NCBI GenBank assembly: GCA_004298465.1
Contig: SCRT01000003.1
Location: 1-64,000, forward strand
DNA: 64,000 nucleotides
Reading direction: 5' to 3'
From: Nevskiaceae bacterium
GTDB lineage: Bacteria; Pseudomonadota; Gammaproteobacteria; Nevskiales; Nevskiaceae
The position numbers and the translations under genes were made by a program. Of this stretch, positions 16,973-27,598 are shown piece after piece (the stretch's first letter is position 1; each line of letters starts with the position of its first letter). Below the pieces are notes generated by a model. The model saw only the letters and a program-made list of their open reading frames with translations. It was not told the origin of the DNA and searched no databases.

Positions 16973-17542
16973 TCAGGTGGCGCGCGTGTGGCGCGCTCCT
17001 TTCTTGCGTGCAAAGAACTGCAGGAACTGCATCTGATCCGCCAGGATGCGGCGGTTGCTCAGGATCAGGTATTCCGCCAGGTTGGGTGTGTACGGTACGG
17101 CCAGCAGGCGCATGCCGGCTTCCTCCGGCGTGCGGTCGTCCTTGCGCTGGTTGCAGGCGCCGCACGCCGTGACGCAGTTGTTCCACTCGTCCCCGCCACC
17201 GCGCGACACCGGCAGCACGTGGTCGCGCGTCAGCTCGTGCACCGGAAAGTGGTTGCCGCAGTACAGGCACAGCTTGTGGTCGCGCTGGAACAGCGTGCGG
17301 TTCGTCAGCATCGGCGCGTTGGCCGCAAAGCGCCGCGCGCGGTCGGCCACCGCGATTATGGAGCCGATGCACAGCTCGGAGCGTCGGCCGGTCGCGGCGT
17401 TGATGCCGCCGTGGACCACGAAGCGTGCATCGCCTGCCTCCCACCGCACGCGATCGCGTGCGTAGAGCGTGGCGGCTGTCTGCCAATGAATCCATCCGAC
17501 TGGCAGACCACCGATATCCAGCTTGAGAATGGACGGAATCAC
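16973..17542 (-). CDS. HNH endonuclease
   Basis: A 189-residue protein with a C-terminal HNH domain: CLYCGNHF, then LTRDHVLPVSRGGGDEWNNCVTACGACNQRK, giving two CxxC zinc pairs and the H-N-H residues. The N-terminal 90 residues are characteristic of the free-standing HNH family common in gammaproteobacteria (DIGGLPVGWIHWQTA). Not part of an obvious restriction or phage context; convergent with the lipocalin. Biological target unknown. Confidence 0.9.
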   Translation of the reverse strand: MIPSILKLDIGGLPVGWIHWQTAATLYARDRVRWEAGDARFVVHGGINAATGRRSELCIGSIIAVADRARRFAANAPMLTNRTLFQRDHKLCLYCGNHFPVHELTRDHVLPVSRGGGDEWNNCVTACGACNQRKDDRTPEEAGMRLLAVPYTPNLAEYLILSNRRILADQMQFLQFFARKKGARHTRAT

Positions 17543-17641
17543 CCGCGCAATGTAGCCCAGATCGGCGCCGATGCAACTCGCAGCGAACCGCTGCGCGAGG
17601 CAGGTGGCGGCGTGCTACGATCGCGCCGCCAGAAGACCGCC

Positions 17642-17700
17642 ATGACCGACGCGACCGAAGACGAACCTCCCTTACCCGGCCTACGGTGCGCACCGCGGTC

Positions 17701-17704
<4 letters not shown>
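17642..17704 (+). CDS. possible 20-residue leader ORF before the ATP-grasp gene
   Basis: An ATG at 17642 opens 20 codons (MTDATEDEPPLPGLRCAPRS) whose TGA overlaps ATG 17701 of the ATP-grasp gene. The ribosome site (AGAAG) is weak. Coupling or a short substrate peptide is possible; equally it may be chance. Confidence 0.2.
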
Positions 17705-19170
<1,466 letters not shown>

Positions 19171-19312
19171 CCACGGCGACAGCGGCTCGGCGGGCTTTTG
19201 CCTTGAGCCGTACCGTACTGAGCTATAAGGTGGCGCGTTGCGTCGATCGGCACCGCGTGCCGTTCCCGCGCTTTCCCACCCTTTTGCAACACTGTTTCGC
19301 AAGGATCGCTCC

Positions 19313-20158
19313 ATGAAAAGCTTCGCAGCCAAAGTCGCGGCCATCACCGGCGCCGGTTCCGGCATCGGCCGCGCGCTCGCCAATGACCTGGCTGGGCGCA
19401 AGTGCCACCTCGCACTGTCGGATATCGACGAAGTCGGCCTGGCGGAAACCGCACGCACGGCGCGCGCCGCCGGCGTGCAGGTGACGACGCAGAAAGTCGA
19501 CGTGTCCAAGCGCAGCGAAGTGGAAGCGTGGGCGAAGCAGGTCGTGGCCGACCACGGCAAGGTCAACCTGATCTTCAACAACGCCGGCGTCGCGCTCGGC
19601 GCGTCCATCGAAGGCGCGAGCTACAAGGACATCGAATGGCTCATGTCCATCAACTTCTGGGGCGTGGTGTACGGCACCAAGGCCTTTCTGCCGTACCTGA
19701 AAGCCAACGGCGAGGAAGGCTGCGTGGTGAACACGTCCAGCGTCTTCGGCCTTGTCAGCGTGCCGTCGCAGTCCGCTTACAACGCCGCGAAATTCGCCGT
19801 GCGCGGCTTCACGGAATGCCTGCGCGAGGAACTCGCCATGCAGGACACGCAAGTTACCGCGCTCAGCGTCCACCCCGGCGGCATCAAGACCAACATCGCC
19901 CGCTCCGCGCGGATGGATGATTCGGTAAGCGATCTGGGTTTGAGCAATGGCAGCGACAGCGACAGCCGCGCCAAGTTCGAAAAGGCTTTCATCACCACGC
20001 CGGAGAAGGCGGCGAAAATCATCCTGTCCGCCGTGCAGCACGGCCGCGGCCGCGTGCTCGTCGGCCCCGATGCCCACGTCATCGACTGGATGGCGCGCCT
20101 GCTGCCGGTGCACTACCAGAAGTTCGTGATCGCGTTCGCGCGGCGCTCGATGTCCTGA
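19313..20158 (+). CDS. short-chain dehydrogenase/reductase
   Basis: A 281-residue classical SDR. It has cofactor motif TGAGSGIG (about 13-20), NNAG (about 90), the catalytic Ser in TSSVFG, and YNAAK with Tyr and Lys. Asp in SDIDEVGLAE after beta-2 suggests NAD preference. AAGGA lies 8 bp before the ATG. Substrate probably a hydroxy/keto lipid or alcohol; the length and C-terminus resemble the cyclohexanol-dehydrogenase-like group. Followed closely by a DUF1820 gene. Confidence 0.92.
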   Translation: MKSFAAKVAAITGAGSGIGRALANDLAGRKCHLALSDIDEVGLAETARTARAAGVQVTTQKVDVSKRSEVEAWAKQVVADHGKVNLIFNNAGVALGASIEGASYKDIEWLMSINFWGVVYGTKAFLPYLKANGEEGCVVNTSSVFGLVSVPSQSAYNAAKFAVRGFTECLREELAMQDTQVTALSVHPGGIKTNIARSARMDDSVSDLGLSNGSDSDSRAKFEKAFITTPEKAAKIILSAVQHGRGRVLVGPDAHVIDWMARLLPVHYQKFVIAFARRSMS

Positions 20159-20166
20159 CGCGCGCC

Positions 20167-20508
20167 ATGGCCACGCCCCACCTCTACCGCATCACGTTCA
20201 TGAACCAGGGACAGGTTTATGAAATCTACGCGCGTGCCATCAGTCACGCCGGTCTGCTCGGCTTTCTGGAAGTCGAACAGCTCGTGTTCGGCGAAAAAAC
20301 CCAGGTGATCGTAGATCCTTCCGAAGAGCGCCTGAAAACCGAGTTCGAGGACGTGGAACGCACCTACATCCCCGTGCACGCCGTGCTGCGCATCGACCAG
20401 GTCAAGCACAGCGGCCACGCCCGCATCCGCGCCGTCGCGGGGTCGGGCGAGAACGCGAAAGTCATGCCGTTTCCGGTGTTCACGCCCGGCGGCGGCAAGC
20501 CGAAATAG
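20167..20508 (+). CDS. DUF1820 family protein
   Basis: A 113-residue small soluble protein matching DUF1820: YRITFMNQGQVYEIYARAIS, GFLEVEQLVFGE, LVDPSEERLKTEFEDVERTYIPVH-like central block and a C-terminal PFPVFTPGG. Function unknown; the family is almost restricted to gammaproteobacteria. It lies 8 bp after the SDR and 5 bp before the MBL gene, consistent with a three-gene operon. Confidence 0.9.
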   Translation: MATPHLYRITFMNQGQVYEIYARAISHAGLLGFLEVEQLVFGEKTQVIVDPSEERLKTEFEDVERTYIPVHAVLRIDQVKHSGHARIRAVAGSGENAKVMPFPVFTPGGGKPK

Positions 20509-20513
20509 CGCCG

Positions 20514-21284
20514 GTGACCCTTCGCTTCACGAACCTCGCCAGCGGCAGCCGCGGGAACGCCACGCTGATCTGCGCCGGCGCCACCCGCGTGCTGCTCGAC
20601 TGCGGCCTCGGCATCCGCGCGCTCACCGCCCGCCTTGCGCAGCGCGGCGTGGCCGTTGAATCGCTCACTGCCGTGATCGTCACGCACGAGCACGCCGACC
20701 ACCTCGGCGGCGTCGCCTCGCTGGTACGCCGCCACCCCATCCCGGTGTGGCTGAGCGCCGGCACGCGCGCCGCGTGGGCCCACGCCCCGGAAGGTGCGGA
20801 CATCCACCTCGTCAGCCCGCACGAGTGTTTCGTCATCGGTAGCCTCGAAGTGCAGCCCTACCCGGTGCCGCACGACGCGCGCGAACCGTGCCAGTTCGTG
20901 TTCGGCGACGGCGCCACCCGCCTCGGCGTGCTGTCCGACGCCGGCAGCGTCACGCCCTTCATGCGCCGCCAGCTCGACGCCTGCGACGCGCTGCTGCTGG
21001 AATTCAACCACGACGCGCAGATGCTGGCCGCGGGGCCGTACCCGGAAATGCTCAAGCGGCGCGTCGGCGGCGGCTACGGCCACCTCAACAACGATCAGGC
21101 CGCGCAACTGCTGGGCGCCATCGACTGCTCGCGCCTGCAGCACCTTGTCGCCATCCACCTGTCGGAAAAGAACAACCAGCCGGCCCTCGCGCTGCAGGCT
21201 GCCGCCCGCGCACTCGGCTGCACTCCGGACTGGCTCGCCTGCGCCACGCAGGACGAAGGCTGCGACTGGCGCGAAGTGCATTGA
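20514..21284 (+). CDS. metallo-beta-lactamase-fold hydrolase (YycJ/WalJ-like)
   Basis: A 256-residue MBL-fold protein. It opens with FTNLASGSRGNATLI, typical of the YycJ/WalJ group, and has the di-metal motif THEHADHLGG. Later metal and active-site elements are PVPHDA, GVLSDAGSVT, LLLEFNHD and YGHLNN. YycJ-type proteins are 5'-3' DNA exonuclease-like phosphodiesterases. GTG start at 20514, 5 bp after the previous stop. Confidence 0.9.
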   Translation: MTLRFTNLASGSRGNATLICAGATRVLLDCGLGIRALTARLAQRGVAVESLTAVIVTHEHADHLGGVASLVRRHPIPVWLSAGTRAAWAHAPEGADIHLVSPHECFVIGSLEVQPYPVPHDAREPCQFVFGDGATRLGVLSDAGSVTPFMRRQLDACDALLLEFNHDAQMLAAGPYPEMLKRRVGGGYGHLNNDQAAQLLGAIDCSRLQHLVAIHLSEKNNQPALALQAAARALGCTPDWLACATQDEGCDWREVH

Positions 21285-21370
21285 GAAGATGGATCGGGAT
21301 TCGCGATTGAAGAAGCCTCGCCAACCCCGCCGCGGAATCTACCCGGCAGGGCCATCCGTTTCCGTCACCG

Positions 21371-21799
21371 CTATTCCTGCTGTTCCGCAGCCTTGCGCCG
21401 AGCGGCGACTTCCTTCGCGCGCTTGACGCTGGCCATGACGCCGCCGATGCCCCAGTGTTCCGGCGGCACCGTCCAGCAGGCACCGCGGATGCGGGCGCGG
21501 GTCACCTTGAGTACGTCTTCGAGTATGTCCGTGAAGCCGGTCATCAGGTCATCCTTTTCCTGTCGCGGACGGCCTTCCAGCACGATGTACTCGAAAAACG
21601 GCGCGGCAGCCGCACCTTCAGCTCCGGTCTTGCCGTCCACGAAAACCATGGCCGGGCGGTATTCGTCGACGAATACCCGGATCCGCTCCATGGGCGAGTT
21701 CAGTACCTTGCCGTAATGCGTTGCACAGCGGTGCAGCAGTTCCTTGATCTGGGCGTCGGGATAGGCGCCGGCAATCAGATGGATGTTCATGATGGGCAT
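21371..21799 (-). CDS. fused 4-oxalocrotonate-tautomerase-like protein
   Basis: A 142-residue tautomerase-superfamily member made of two beta-alpha-beta units. Pro2, the catalytic base after Met removal, is present (MPIMNIHLIAG). The second unit carries the family pattern EYIVLEGRPRQEKDDLMTGFTDIL and a WTVPPEHWGIGG tail seen in cis-CaaD/MSAD-like fused forms. It should catalyse keto-enol tautomerisation or a related hydrolytic/decarboxylating step on an unsaturated acid. The gene follows the SDR-like gene by 9 bp on the minus strand, so the two form an operon. Confidence 0.85.
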   Translation of the reverse strand: MPIMNIHLIAGAYPDAQIKELLHRCATHYGKVLNSPMERIRVFVDEYRPAMVFVDGKTGAEGAAAAPFFEYIVLEGRPRQEKDDLMTGFTDILEDVLKVTRARIRGACWTVPPEHWGIGGVMASVKRAKEVAARRKAAEQQE

Positions 21800-21808
21800 G
21801 AGTGGCTC

Positions 21809-22567
21809 CTAGGGAAGACCCTTGCGTCTACCCGCATCGAAATAAATGCTGGAACCGCACAGCGCATCGGCTTCCGGCGCCAGCAGGGTGACGACCATCC
21901 ACGCCACTTGCCCGGGCGTGACGAAGGCCTTGATGGCCGACTCGTTGCGCATGTCTTCCAGCACCGCGTCGACCGTCTTGCCGGTACGCTCGGCGCGGGT
22001 GGTGGCGATCTTGCGCAGGCGTTCGGTATCCGCCGGGCCGGGGGCGATGAGGTGGGCAGTGATGCCGCGTGCACCGTAGGCAAGGTTCAACTGGCGCATC
22101 AGGCTCGGCAACGCGGCGTTGGCCACGCCGGGCCCGACGGCGTAGGCGCTGGGTTCAAAGCCGTAATGGCCACCGATCGCCACCAGCCGTGAACCGCGCC
22201 GCAGCTTGTCTTCAACCCCGCGCACCAGTCGCAACATGCCACCACACTTGATGTTTACAGCCTCTGCGATGGCGCCGGGCGCGGCGTCCGTGACACCGCC
22301 GCGCACAGGCAGGCCAGGCGCGTGCACCACGACGCGCACGGGTGACGCGCCAGCAGCGCCACGGATGCGCTCGATTGCGCTGTCCTGGCTCAGGTCCGCG
22401 ACCAGCGTGCGCACACCGGGGCATTGCGCAGCCAGTGCCTCCAGCCCGACCTGCGAACGCCCCACCGCCACAACATCCAGACCGTGTTCCATCAAGCGTG
22501 CGACGATGACGTGCCCGATGGCACCGCTACCGCCGACGACGAATGCCGTTTCCTTGTCCTGCGTCAT
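21809..22567 (-). CDS. SDR-fold protein with an atypical active site
   Basis: A 252-residue Rossmann protein of the SDR superfamily. The cofactor loop reads GGSGAIG, but the usual NNAG is HAPG. The expected catalytic YxxxK is YAVGP, so Lys is replaced by Pro. It still ends with a typical C-terminal block CGSSIYFDAGRR. ATG 22567 is chosen because GAGGA lies about 7 bp upstream; GTG 22579 is an alternative. It may bind NAD(P) without classic dehydrogenase chemistry. First gene of the operon with the fused tautomerase, diverging from purL. Confidence 0.8.
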   Translation of the reverse strand: MTQDKETAFVVGGSGAIGHVIVARLMEHGLDVVAVGRSQVGLEALAAQCPGVRTLVADLSQDSAIERIRGAAGASPVRVVVHAPGLPVRGGVTDAAPGAIAEAVNIKCGGMLRLVRGVEDKLRRGSRLVAIGGHYGFEPSAYAVGPGVANAALPSLMRQLNLAYGARGITAHLIAPGPADTERLRKIATTRAERTGKTVDAVLEDMRNESAIKAFVTPGQVAWMVVTLLAPEADALCGSSIYFDAGRRKGLP

Positions 22568-22800
22568 GCTTGTCCTCACTCAATGGGGCCAATCAATGGA
22601 GCTCGCTGCGATCGTACCCGGAAAGCTGCGGGCGGCAGCGCTTGTCCGGCAACTGACCCGCCGACACGACCCATCGAGCAGCCTGCACTATATGACACCA
22701 TCTTTTTGGGCCACCAGCCGCTCACCGCTTGCCATATTCAGCGACAATGACGCGCGCGGCACGCGTGGCCGCACCTATACTGTCGCGATTTGGTCGATTC

Positions 22801-25800
22801 ATGCCTACGCTTTCCCGTATCCGCGTCCTTCCCGACCTCGTGGAAGTTGCCGACTTCCGCCACCAGCGCCTCGTTGAAACGCTCAGGACCCTGATTCCTG
22901 ACCTGAGCGGCCTGCGGCAGTTTCCGTTGTACCTGGCCGACGCCGACGCAACGGTGGCAGACGATCGCCTGCGCGCACTGCTCGGCATCGAAGCGCGCCC
23001 GCTGCCACCTGCCGACCTGACGGTCTATGTCGTGCCACGTCTGGGTGTGACGTCCCCGTGGTCTTCCAAGGCCACGGACATTGCCCGCGTCTGCGGGCTG
23101 CCGGGCGTGGCACGGCTGGAACACGCGCGCGTGCTGCTCATCGACGGCGTTGCGGAACTGCCCGCCGCGGCACACGAACTGCTCCACGACCGCATGACGG
23201 AAACCCTGTTGTTCGACGCCGCCCAGCTCACCGACGTGTTCGCCACCCAGCCGCCGCGTGCACTGCGCACCGTGCGGCTCGGCGACGACGGCGCGGCTGC
23301 GCTGGCCCGCGCGAACACGGAATGGGGCCTGTCGCTGTCGGCGGAGGAAATCCGCTACCTCGTGGACTATTACCAGCAGGCCGGACGCGACCCCACGGAT
23401 GCCGAGCTCGTGATGTTCGCGCAGATCAATTCCGAGCACTGCCGCCACAAGATCTTCAACGCCGCGTTCACGCTCGACGGCCGCGCCCAGCCGCTGACGC
23501 TGTTCCAGCTCATCAAGCAAAGCCACGCCGCCACGCCGGAAGGCGTGCTGTCCGCCTACAAGGACAATGCCGCCGTCGTGGAAGGGCCGACCGTGGCACG
23601 CTGGTTCGCGGACGCCGACCGCACGTGGCGCCAGCACGTCGAGCCGCAACACCTGCTGATGAAGGTGGAAACCCACAACCACCCGACCGGCATCTCCCCG
23701 CACCCCGGCGCCGCCACCGGTTCCGGCGGCGAGATCCGCGACGAAGGCGCCACCGGCCGCGGCGGCAAGCCGCGCGCCGCGCTGTGCGGCTTCGCCGTAT
23801 CGAACCTGCGCATCCCCGGCTTTGCGCAGCCGTGGGAAACCGGCGACGGCGGGCGCCCGGCGCACATGGCCTCCGCCCTGCAGATCATGCTGGAAGCGCC
23901 GATCGGCGCCGCCAGCTACAACAACGAATTCGGGCGGCCGGCGCTGAACGGCTATTTCCGCACGTTCGCGGCGACGCTGTCAGACGGCACGGCGCGCGGC
24001 TACCACAAGCCGGTCATGATCGCAGGCGGCTACGGTGCGATCCGCGACGGCCACGTGCAGAAACAGGAAGTACCGGCCGGTGCAAGACTCATCGTGCTCG
24101 GCGGGCCGGCGATGCTCATCGGCCTCGGCGGCGGCGCAGCTTCTTCCCGCGCCACGGCCAGCGACGCGGCGGAGCTGGACTTCGCCTCCGTCCAGCGTGC
24201 GAACCCGGAACTGGAACGTCGCTGCCAGGAAGTCATCGACGCCTGCTGGGCGCTCGGCGCCGCCAACCCGATCCTGTCGATCCACGACGTCGGTGCCGGC
24301 GGCCTGTCCAACGCGCTGCCGGAGATCATCGATACCGACGGCCGCGGCGGCACCATCCACCTGCGCGACATCCAGTGCGCGGACCCGGCACTGTCACCGA
24401 TGGAAATCTGGTGCAACGAGGCGCAGGAGCGCTACGTCCTCGCCATCACCGCCGAACACGTCGCGGAACTGGAGGCGATCTGCGCCCGCGAACGCTGCCC
24501 GTTCGCCGTCGTCGGCACCGCTACAGCCGAGGCCCGGCTGCAGGTGACGGATGGCGCGGCCCCGACCCCGGTCGATGTCCCGATGCCGGTGCTGCTCGGC
24601 CATATGCCGCAGATGCAACGCACGGCGCAGCACGGCAAGCGCGAACTGCCGGCACTGAAAACGCGCGAGATCAAGCTGGATGACGCATTGGCGCGCGTGC
24701 TGCGCCTGCCCGCCGTGGCTGCCAAGACCTTCCTCGTCACCATCGGCGACCGCACCGTCGGCGGCCTCACGGTGCGCGACCAGATGGTCGGCCCGTGGCA
24801 AGTGCCGGTGGCCGACTGCGCCGTGACCGCCTCCGGCTTCGAAGCCGCGACCGGCGAGGCGATGGCGATGGGTGAACGGCCACTGATCGCGCTCACGCAC
24901 GCCGCCGCCTCGGCGCGCATGGCGGTGGGCGAAGCCGTGACGAACCTCGCCGCCGCGCGCATCGTGAAACTTTCCGATGTGCGCCTGTCCGCGAACTGGA
25001 TGGCGGCCTGCGGCAGCGACGACGAAGACGCCCGCCTGTACGACGCCGTGCGGGCCGTCGGCGCGGAACTGTGCCCGGCACTCGGGCTGGCGATTCCGGT
25101 CGGCAAGGACTCCCTTTCCATGCGCACGGTGTGGAAACATGGCGACGAGACGCGCACGCAGACCTCGCCGCTGACGCTGAACGTCTCCGCCTTCGCACCG
25201 GTTGCCGACGTGCGCGGCACGCTCACGCCGCAACTGCGCACGGACGCCGGCGCCACGCGCCTGTTGCTGGTTGAACTGTCGAAGCATCAGCGCCTCGGCG
25301 GCAGCGCGCTCGGGCAGGTCTACAACCTGTTCGGCGGCGCCGCACCGGACGTCGACGAACCCGCGCTGCTCGCCAAGGCCTTCGCCACGCTGCAGAAACT
25401 CGCGGGCGCGGGCCGGGTGCTCGCCTACCACGACCGCAGCGACGGCGGGCTCATCGTCACGCTCGCCGAGATGGCCTTCGCCGGTCATTGCGGGCTCGAC
25501 GTCGCCGTCGATACGCTCGGGCCCGATGCCGTCGCCGCGCTGTTCAACGAGGAACTCGGCATGGTGCTGCAGGTGCGCGAAAGCGACGCCGCCCCGGTCT
25601 GCTCCGCGTTCGCGCGCGACGGCCTGCGCGTCACCGACATCGGCGCGCCGAACGGCAGCGACACGCTGCGCTTCACCGCGAACGACCACCTGCTGCTGGA
25701 AAAATCGCGCGTCGAGCTGCACCGGATGTGGGCCGAAACCAGCTATCGCCTGCAGGCGCTGCGCGACGACCCGGACTGCGCCCGCGAAGCTTTCGACGCC

Positions 25801-26658
25801 GTCGGCGACCCCGCCGATCCCGGCCTGTCCGTTCACCTCACGTTCAACCCGGACGAACCCGCGGCGCCCGCCATCGCCACGCATGCACCGCGCATCGCCA
25901 TCCTGCGCGAACAGGGCGTGAACGGCCAGGCGGAAATGGCCTGGGCCTTCCACGTCGCCGGCTTCGAGGCCGTGGACGTCCACATGAGCGACCTGATCGC
26001 TGGCCGCATCACGCTGGACGGCTTCACCGGCTTCGCCGCCTGCGGCGGCTTTTCCTACGGCGACGTGCTCGGCGCCGGCGTCGGCTGGGCGAATTCCATC
26101 CTGTGGAACGCGCCGCTGCGCGCCCGGTTCGAAAGCTTCCTCGCCCGGCCAGACCGCTTTGCGCTCGGCGTGTGCAACGGCTGCCAGATGCTGTCCGCGC
26201 TCAAGCCGATCATCCCCGGTGCCGCACACTGGCCGGCATTCCGCCGCAACCGCAGCCAGCAGTTCGAGGCGCGCTGGACGCAGGTGGAGGTGTCGGACAC
26301 GCGCTCGCTGTTCTTTGCCGGCATGGCCGGCTCGCAGCTGCCCATCGCCGTCTCCCACGGCGAAGGCCGCGCGGAATTCACGGCAGTCGCCGACCGGGCC
26401 GCGCTCGCGAAAGCCGGGCAAGTCGCCCTGCGCTTCATCGACCATCACGGCGCCATTGCCACGCGCTACCCGGACAACCCGAACGGTTCCCCGGACGGCA
26501 TCGGCGGGCTGTGCAACGCCGATGGCCGCGTCACGATCCTCATGCCGCACCCGGAACGCACGGTTGCCGGCACCGTCGGCTCGTGGTGGCCGCAACGTCA
26601 CGAACGCTACACACCGTGGGTTCGCCTGTTCCGCAACGCGCGCCGGTGGGTGGGGTGA
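22801..26658 (+). CDS. purL: phosphoribosylformylglycinamidine synthase
   Basis: A 1285-residue single-chain FGAR amidotransferase, the fourth step of purine synthesis (FGAR + Gln + ATP to FGAM). The order is N-terminal domain, linker and two AIRS-like halves: MFAQINSEHCRHKIFNA near residue 220, then HNHPTGISPHPGAATGSGGEIRDE, and second half PVGKDSLSM near 770. The C-terminal glutamine amidotransferase has GGFSYGDVLGAG, nucleophile Cys in GVCNGCQM, and HPERT. Length matches E. coli PurL. A -10-like TATACT lies 20 bp before the start. Downstream S1/P1 nuclease starts 10 bp after the stop. Confidence 0.97.
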   Translation: MPTLSRIRVLPDLVEVADFRHQRLVETLRTLIPDLSGLRQFPLYLADADATVADDRLRALLGIEARPLPPADLTVYVVPRLGVTSPWSSKATDIARVCGLPGVARLEHARVLLIDGVAELPAAAHELLHDRMTETLLFDAAQLTDVFATQPPRALRTVRLGDDGAAALARANTEWGLSLSAEEIRYLVDYYQQAGRDPTDAELVMFAQINSEHCRHKIFNAAFTLDGRAQPLTLFQLIKQSHAATPEGVLSAYKDNAAVVEGPTVARWFADADRTWRQHVEPQHLLMKVETHNHPTGISPHPGAATGSGGEIRDEGATGRGGKPRAALCGFAVSNLRIPGFAQPWETGDGGRPAHMASALQIMLEAPIGAASYNNEFGRPALNGYFRTFAATLSDGTARGYHKPVMIAGGYGAIRDGHVQKQEVPAGARLIVLGGPAMLIGLGGGAASSRATASDAAELDFASVQRANPELERRCQEVIDACWALGAANPILSIHDVGAGGLSNALPEIIDTDGRGGTIHLRDIQCADPALSPMEIWCNEAQERYVLAITAEHVAELEAICARERCPFAVVGTATAEARLQVTDGAAPTPVDVPMPVLLGHMPQMQRTAQHGKRELPALKTREIKLDDALARVLRLPAVAAKTFLVTIGDRTVGGLTVRDQMVGPWQVPVADCAVTASGFEAATGEAMAMGERPLIALTHAAASARMAVGEAVTNLAAARIVKLSDVRLSANWMAACGSDDEDARLYDAVRAVGAELCPALGLAIPVGKDSLSMRTVWKHGDETRTQTSPLTLNVSAFAPVADVRGTLTPQLRTDAGATRLLLVELSKHQRLGGSALGQVYNLFGGAAPDVDEPALLAKAFATLQKLAGAGRVLAYHDRSDGGLIVTLAEMAFAGHCGLDVAVDTLGPDAVAALFNEELGMVLQVRESDAAPVCSAFARDGLRVTDIGAPNGSDTLRFTANDHLLLEKSRVELHRMWAETSYRLQALRDDPDCAREAFDAVGDPADPGLSVHLTFNPDEPAAPAIATHAPRIAILREQGVNGQAEMAWAFHVAGFEAVDVHMSDLIAGRITLDGFTGFAACGGFSYGDVLGAGVGWANSILWNAPLRARFESFLARPDRFALGVCNGCQMLSALKPIIPGAAHWPAFRRNRSQQFEARWTQVEVSDTRSLFFAGMAGSQLPIAVSHGEGRAEFTAVADRAALAKAGQVALRFIDHHGAIATRYPDNPNGSPDGIGGLCNADGRVTILMPHPERTVAGTVGSWWPQRHERYTPWVRLFRNARRWVG

Positions 26659-26668
26659 AAGGCACACG

Positions 26669-27598
26669 ATGATAACGCTGCGCCCATTCACCTTGTGTGT
26701 CGCCGCTGCGCTGGTGCTGCTGGCGTTGCGCCCCGCGCCGGCGCTCGCCTGGGGCTACGAAGGCCACGCCGTCGTCGCGCTCATCGCACAGCATTACCTG
26801 CAGCCGGCCGTGCACCAGCGCGTGGATGCGATCCTGGCAATGGACGACAGCACCCTGGTGAAACACGACATGGCCTCGGAAGCCACGTGGGCCGACAAAT
26901 GGCGCGGCGCCGGCGGCGACCTTGACGCCGGCGGTCGCCACCACCGTACCGCGAAGTGGCATTACATCAACCTGGAACTCGTACGCCCAAGCCTCAACTG
27001 GGCGTGCTGGGGCCACAAGCCGCTGCCGCGTGGCATGCCCGCCTCGCAGGGGCCGTGGCAGAGCTGCGTGACGGACAAGACACAGCAGTTCTTCGCAGAA
27101 CTCGCCGACCCTGCAACGCCGCCGCAGGAGCGCTTGCTGGCGCTCAAGTTCCTGCTGCATTTCGTGGGCGACCTGCACCAGCCGCTGCACGCCGCCGATG
27201 ACCGCGACGCCGGCGGCAACGACGTGCGCGTCAGCGGCATCGCCCGCCGTCCCACGACGCTGCACCATGCCTGGGACACGGCCTTCGTCTCCGGCCTCGG
27301 CCGCGGGCAGAAGAAGATTGCAAACCAGCTTATCGCCAACATCCACAACGTCGACATGCAGCGCTGGCAGCGCGGCACGCCGCAGGACTGGGCGTGGGAA
27401 ACCTGGGAGATCGCGAAAAAGGACGCCTACGGACCGCTGCCGGCGCGCCGCCGCGGCGTCACCGTCAAGCTGAGCCCCGCCTACGTGCGGCAGGCACAGG
27501 CCGATGTTGCGCTGCAGCTGTCGCGTGCCGGCGTGCGGCTCGCATGGCTGCTGAACCGGGCGCTTGGCCCACAGGCACTCGATACAGGGGCGCCATGA
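26669..27598 (+). CDS. S1/P1-type nuclease, exported
   Basis: A 309-residue zinc-dependent single-strand nuclease/3'-nucleotidase. The signal peptide ends ALA at about residue 26, so the mature protein starts with Trp (WGYEGH), the residue whose amine binds zinc. Other zinc ligands are in WHYIN, LLHFVGDLHQPLH, GGNDV and LHHAWDT. It acts in the periplasm or outside, releasing nucleosides and phosphate from nucleic acids. It sits between purL and the Dph6-like gene, overlapping the latter by 4 bp, suggesting nucleotide salvage. Confidence 0.93.
   Translation: MITLRPFTLCVAAALVLLALRPAPALAWGYEGHAVVALIAQHYLQPAVHQRVDAILAMDDSTLVKHDMASEATWADKWRGAGGDLDAGGRHHRTAKWHYINLELVRPSLNWACWGHKPLPRGMPASQGPWQSCVTDKTQQFFAELADPATPPQERLLALKFLLHFVGDLHQPLHAADDRDAGGNDVRVSGIARRPTTLHHAWDTAFVSGLGRGQKKIANQLIANIHNVDMQRWQRGTPQDWAWETWEIAKKDAYGPLPARRRGVTVKLSPAYVRQAQADVALQLSRAGVRLAWLLNRALGPQALDTGAP

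Noticed and set aside
24394-26691. Open frame of 765 codons on the strand opposite purL
   Set aside because: Shadow of a GC-rich gene; PurL on the plus strand has full family signatures and no ribosome site or family match supports the antisense frame.
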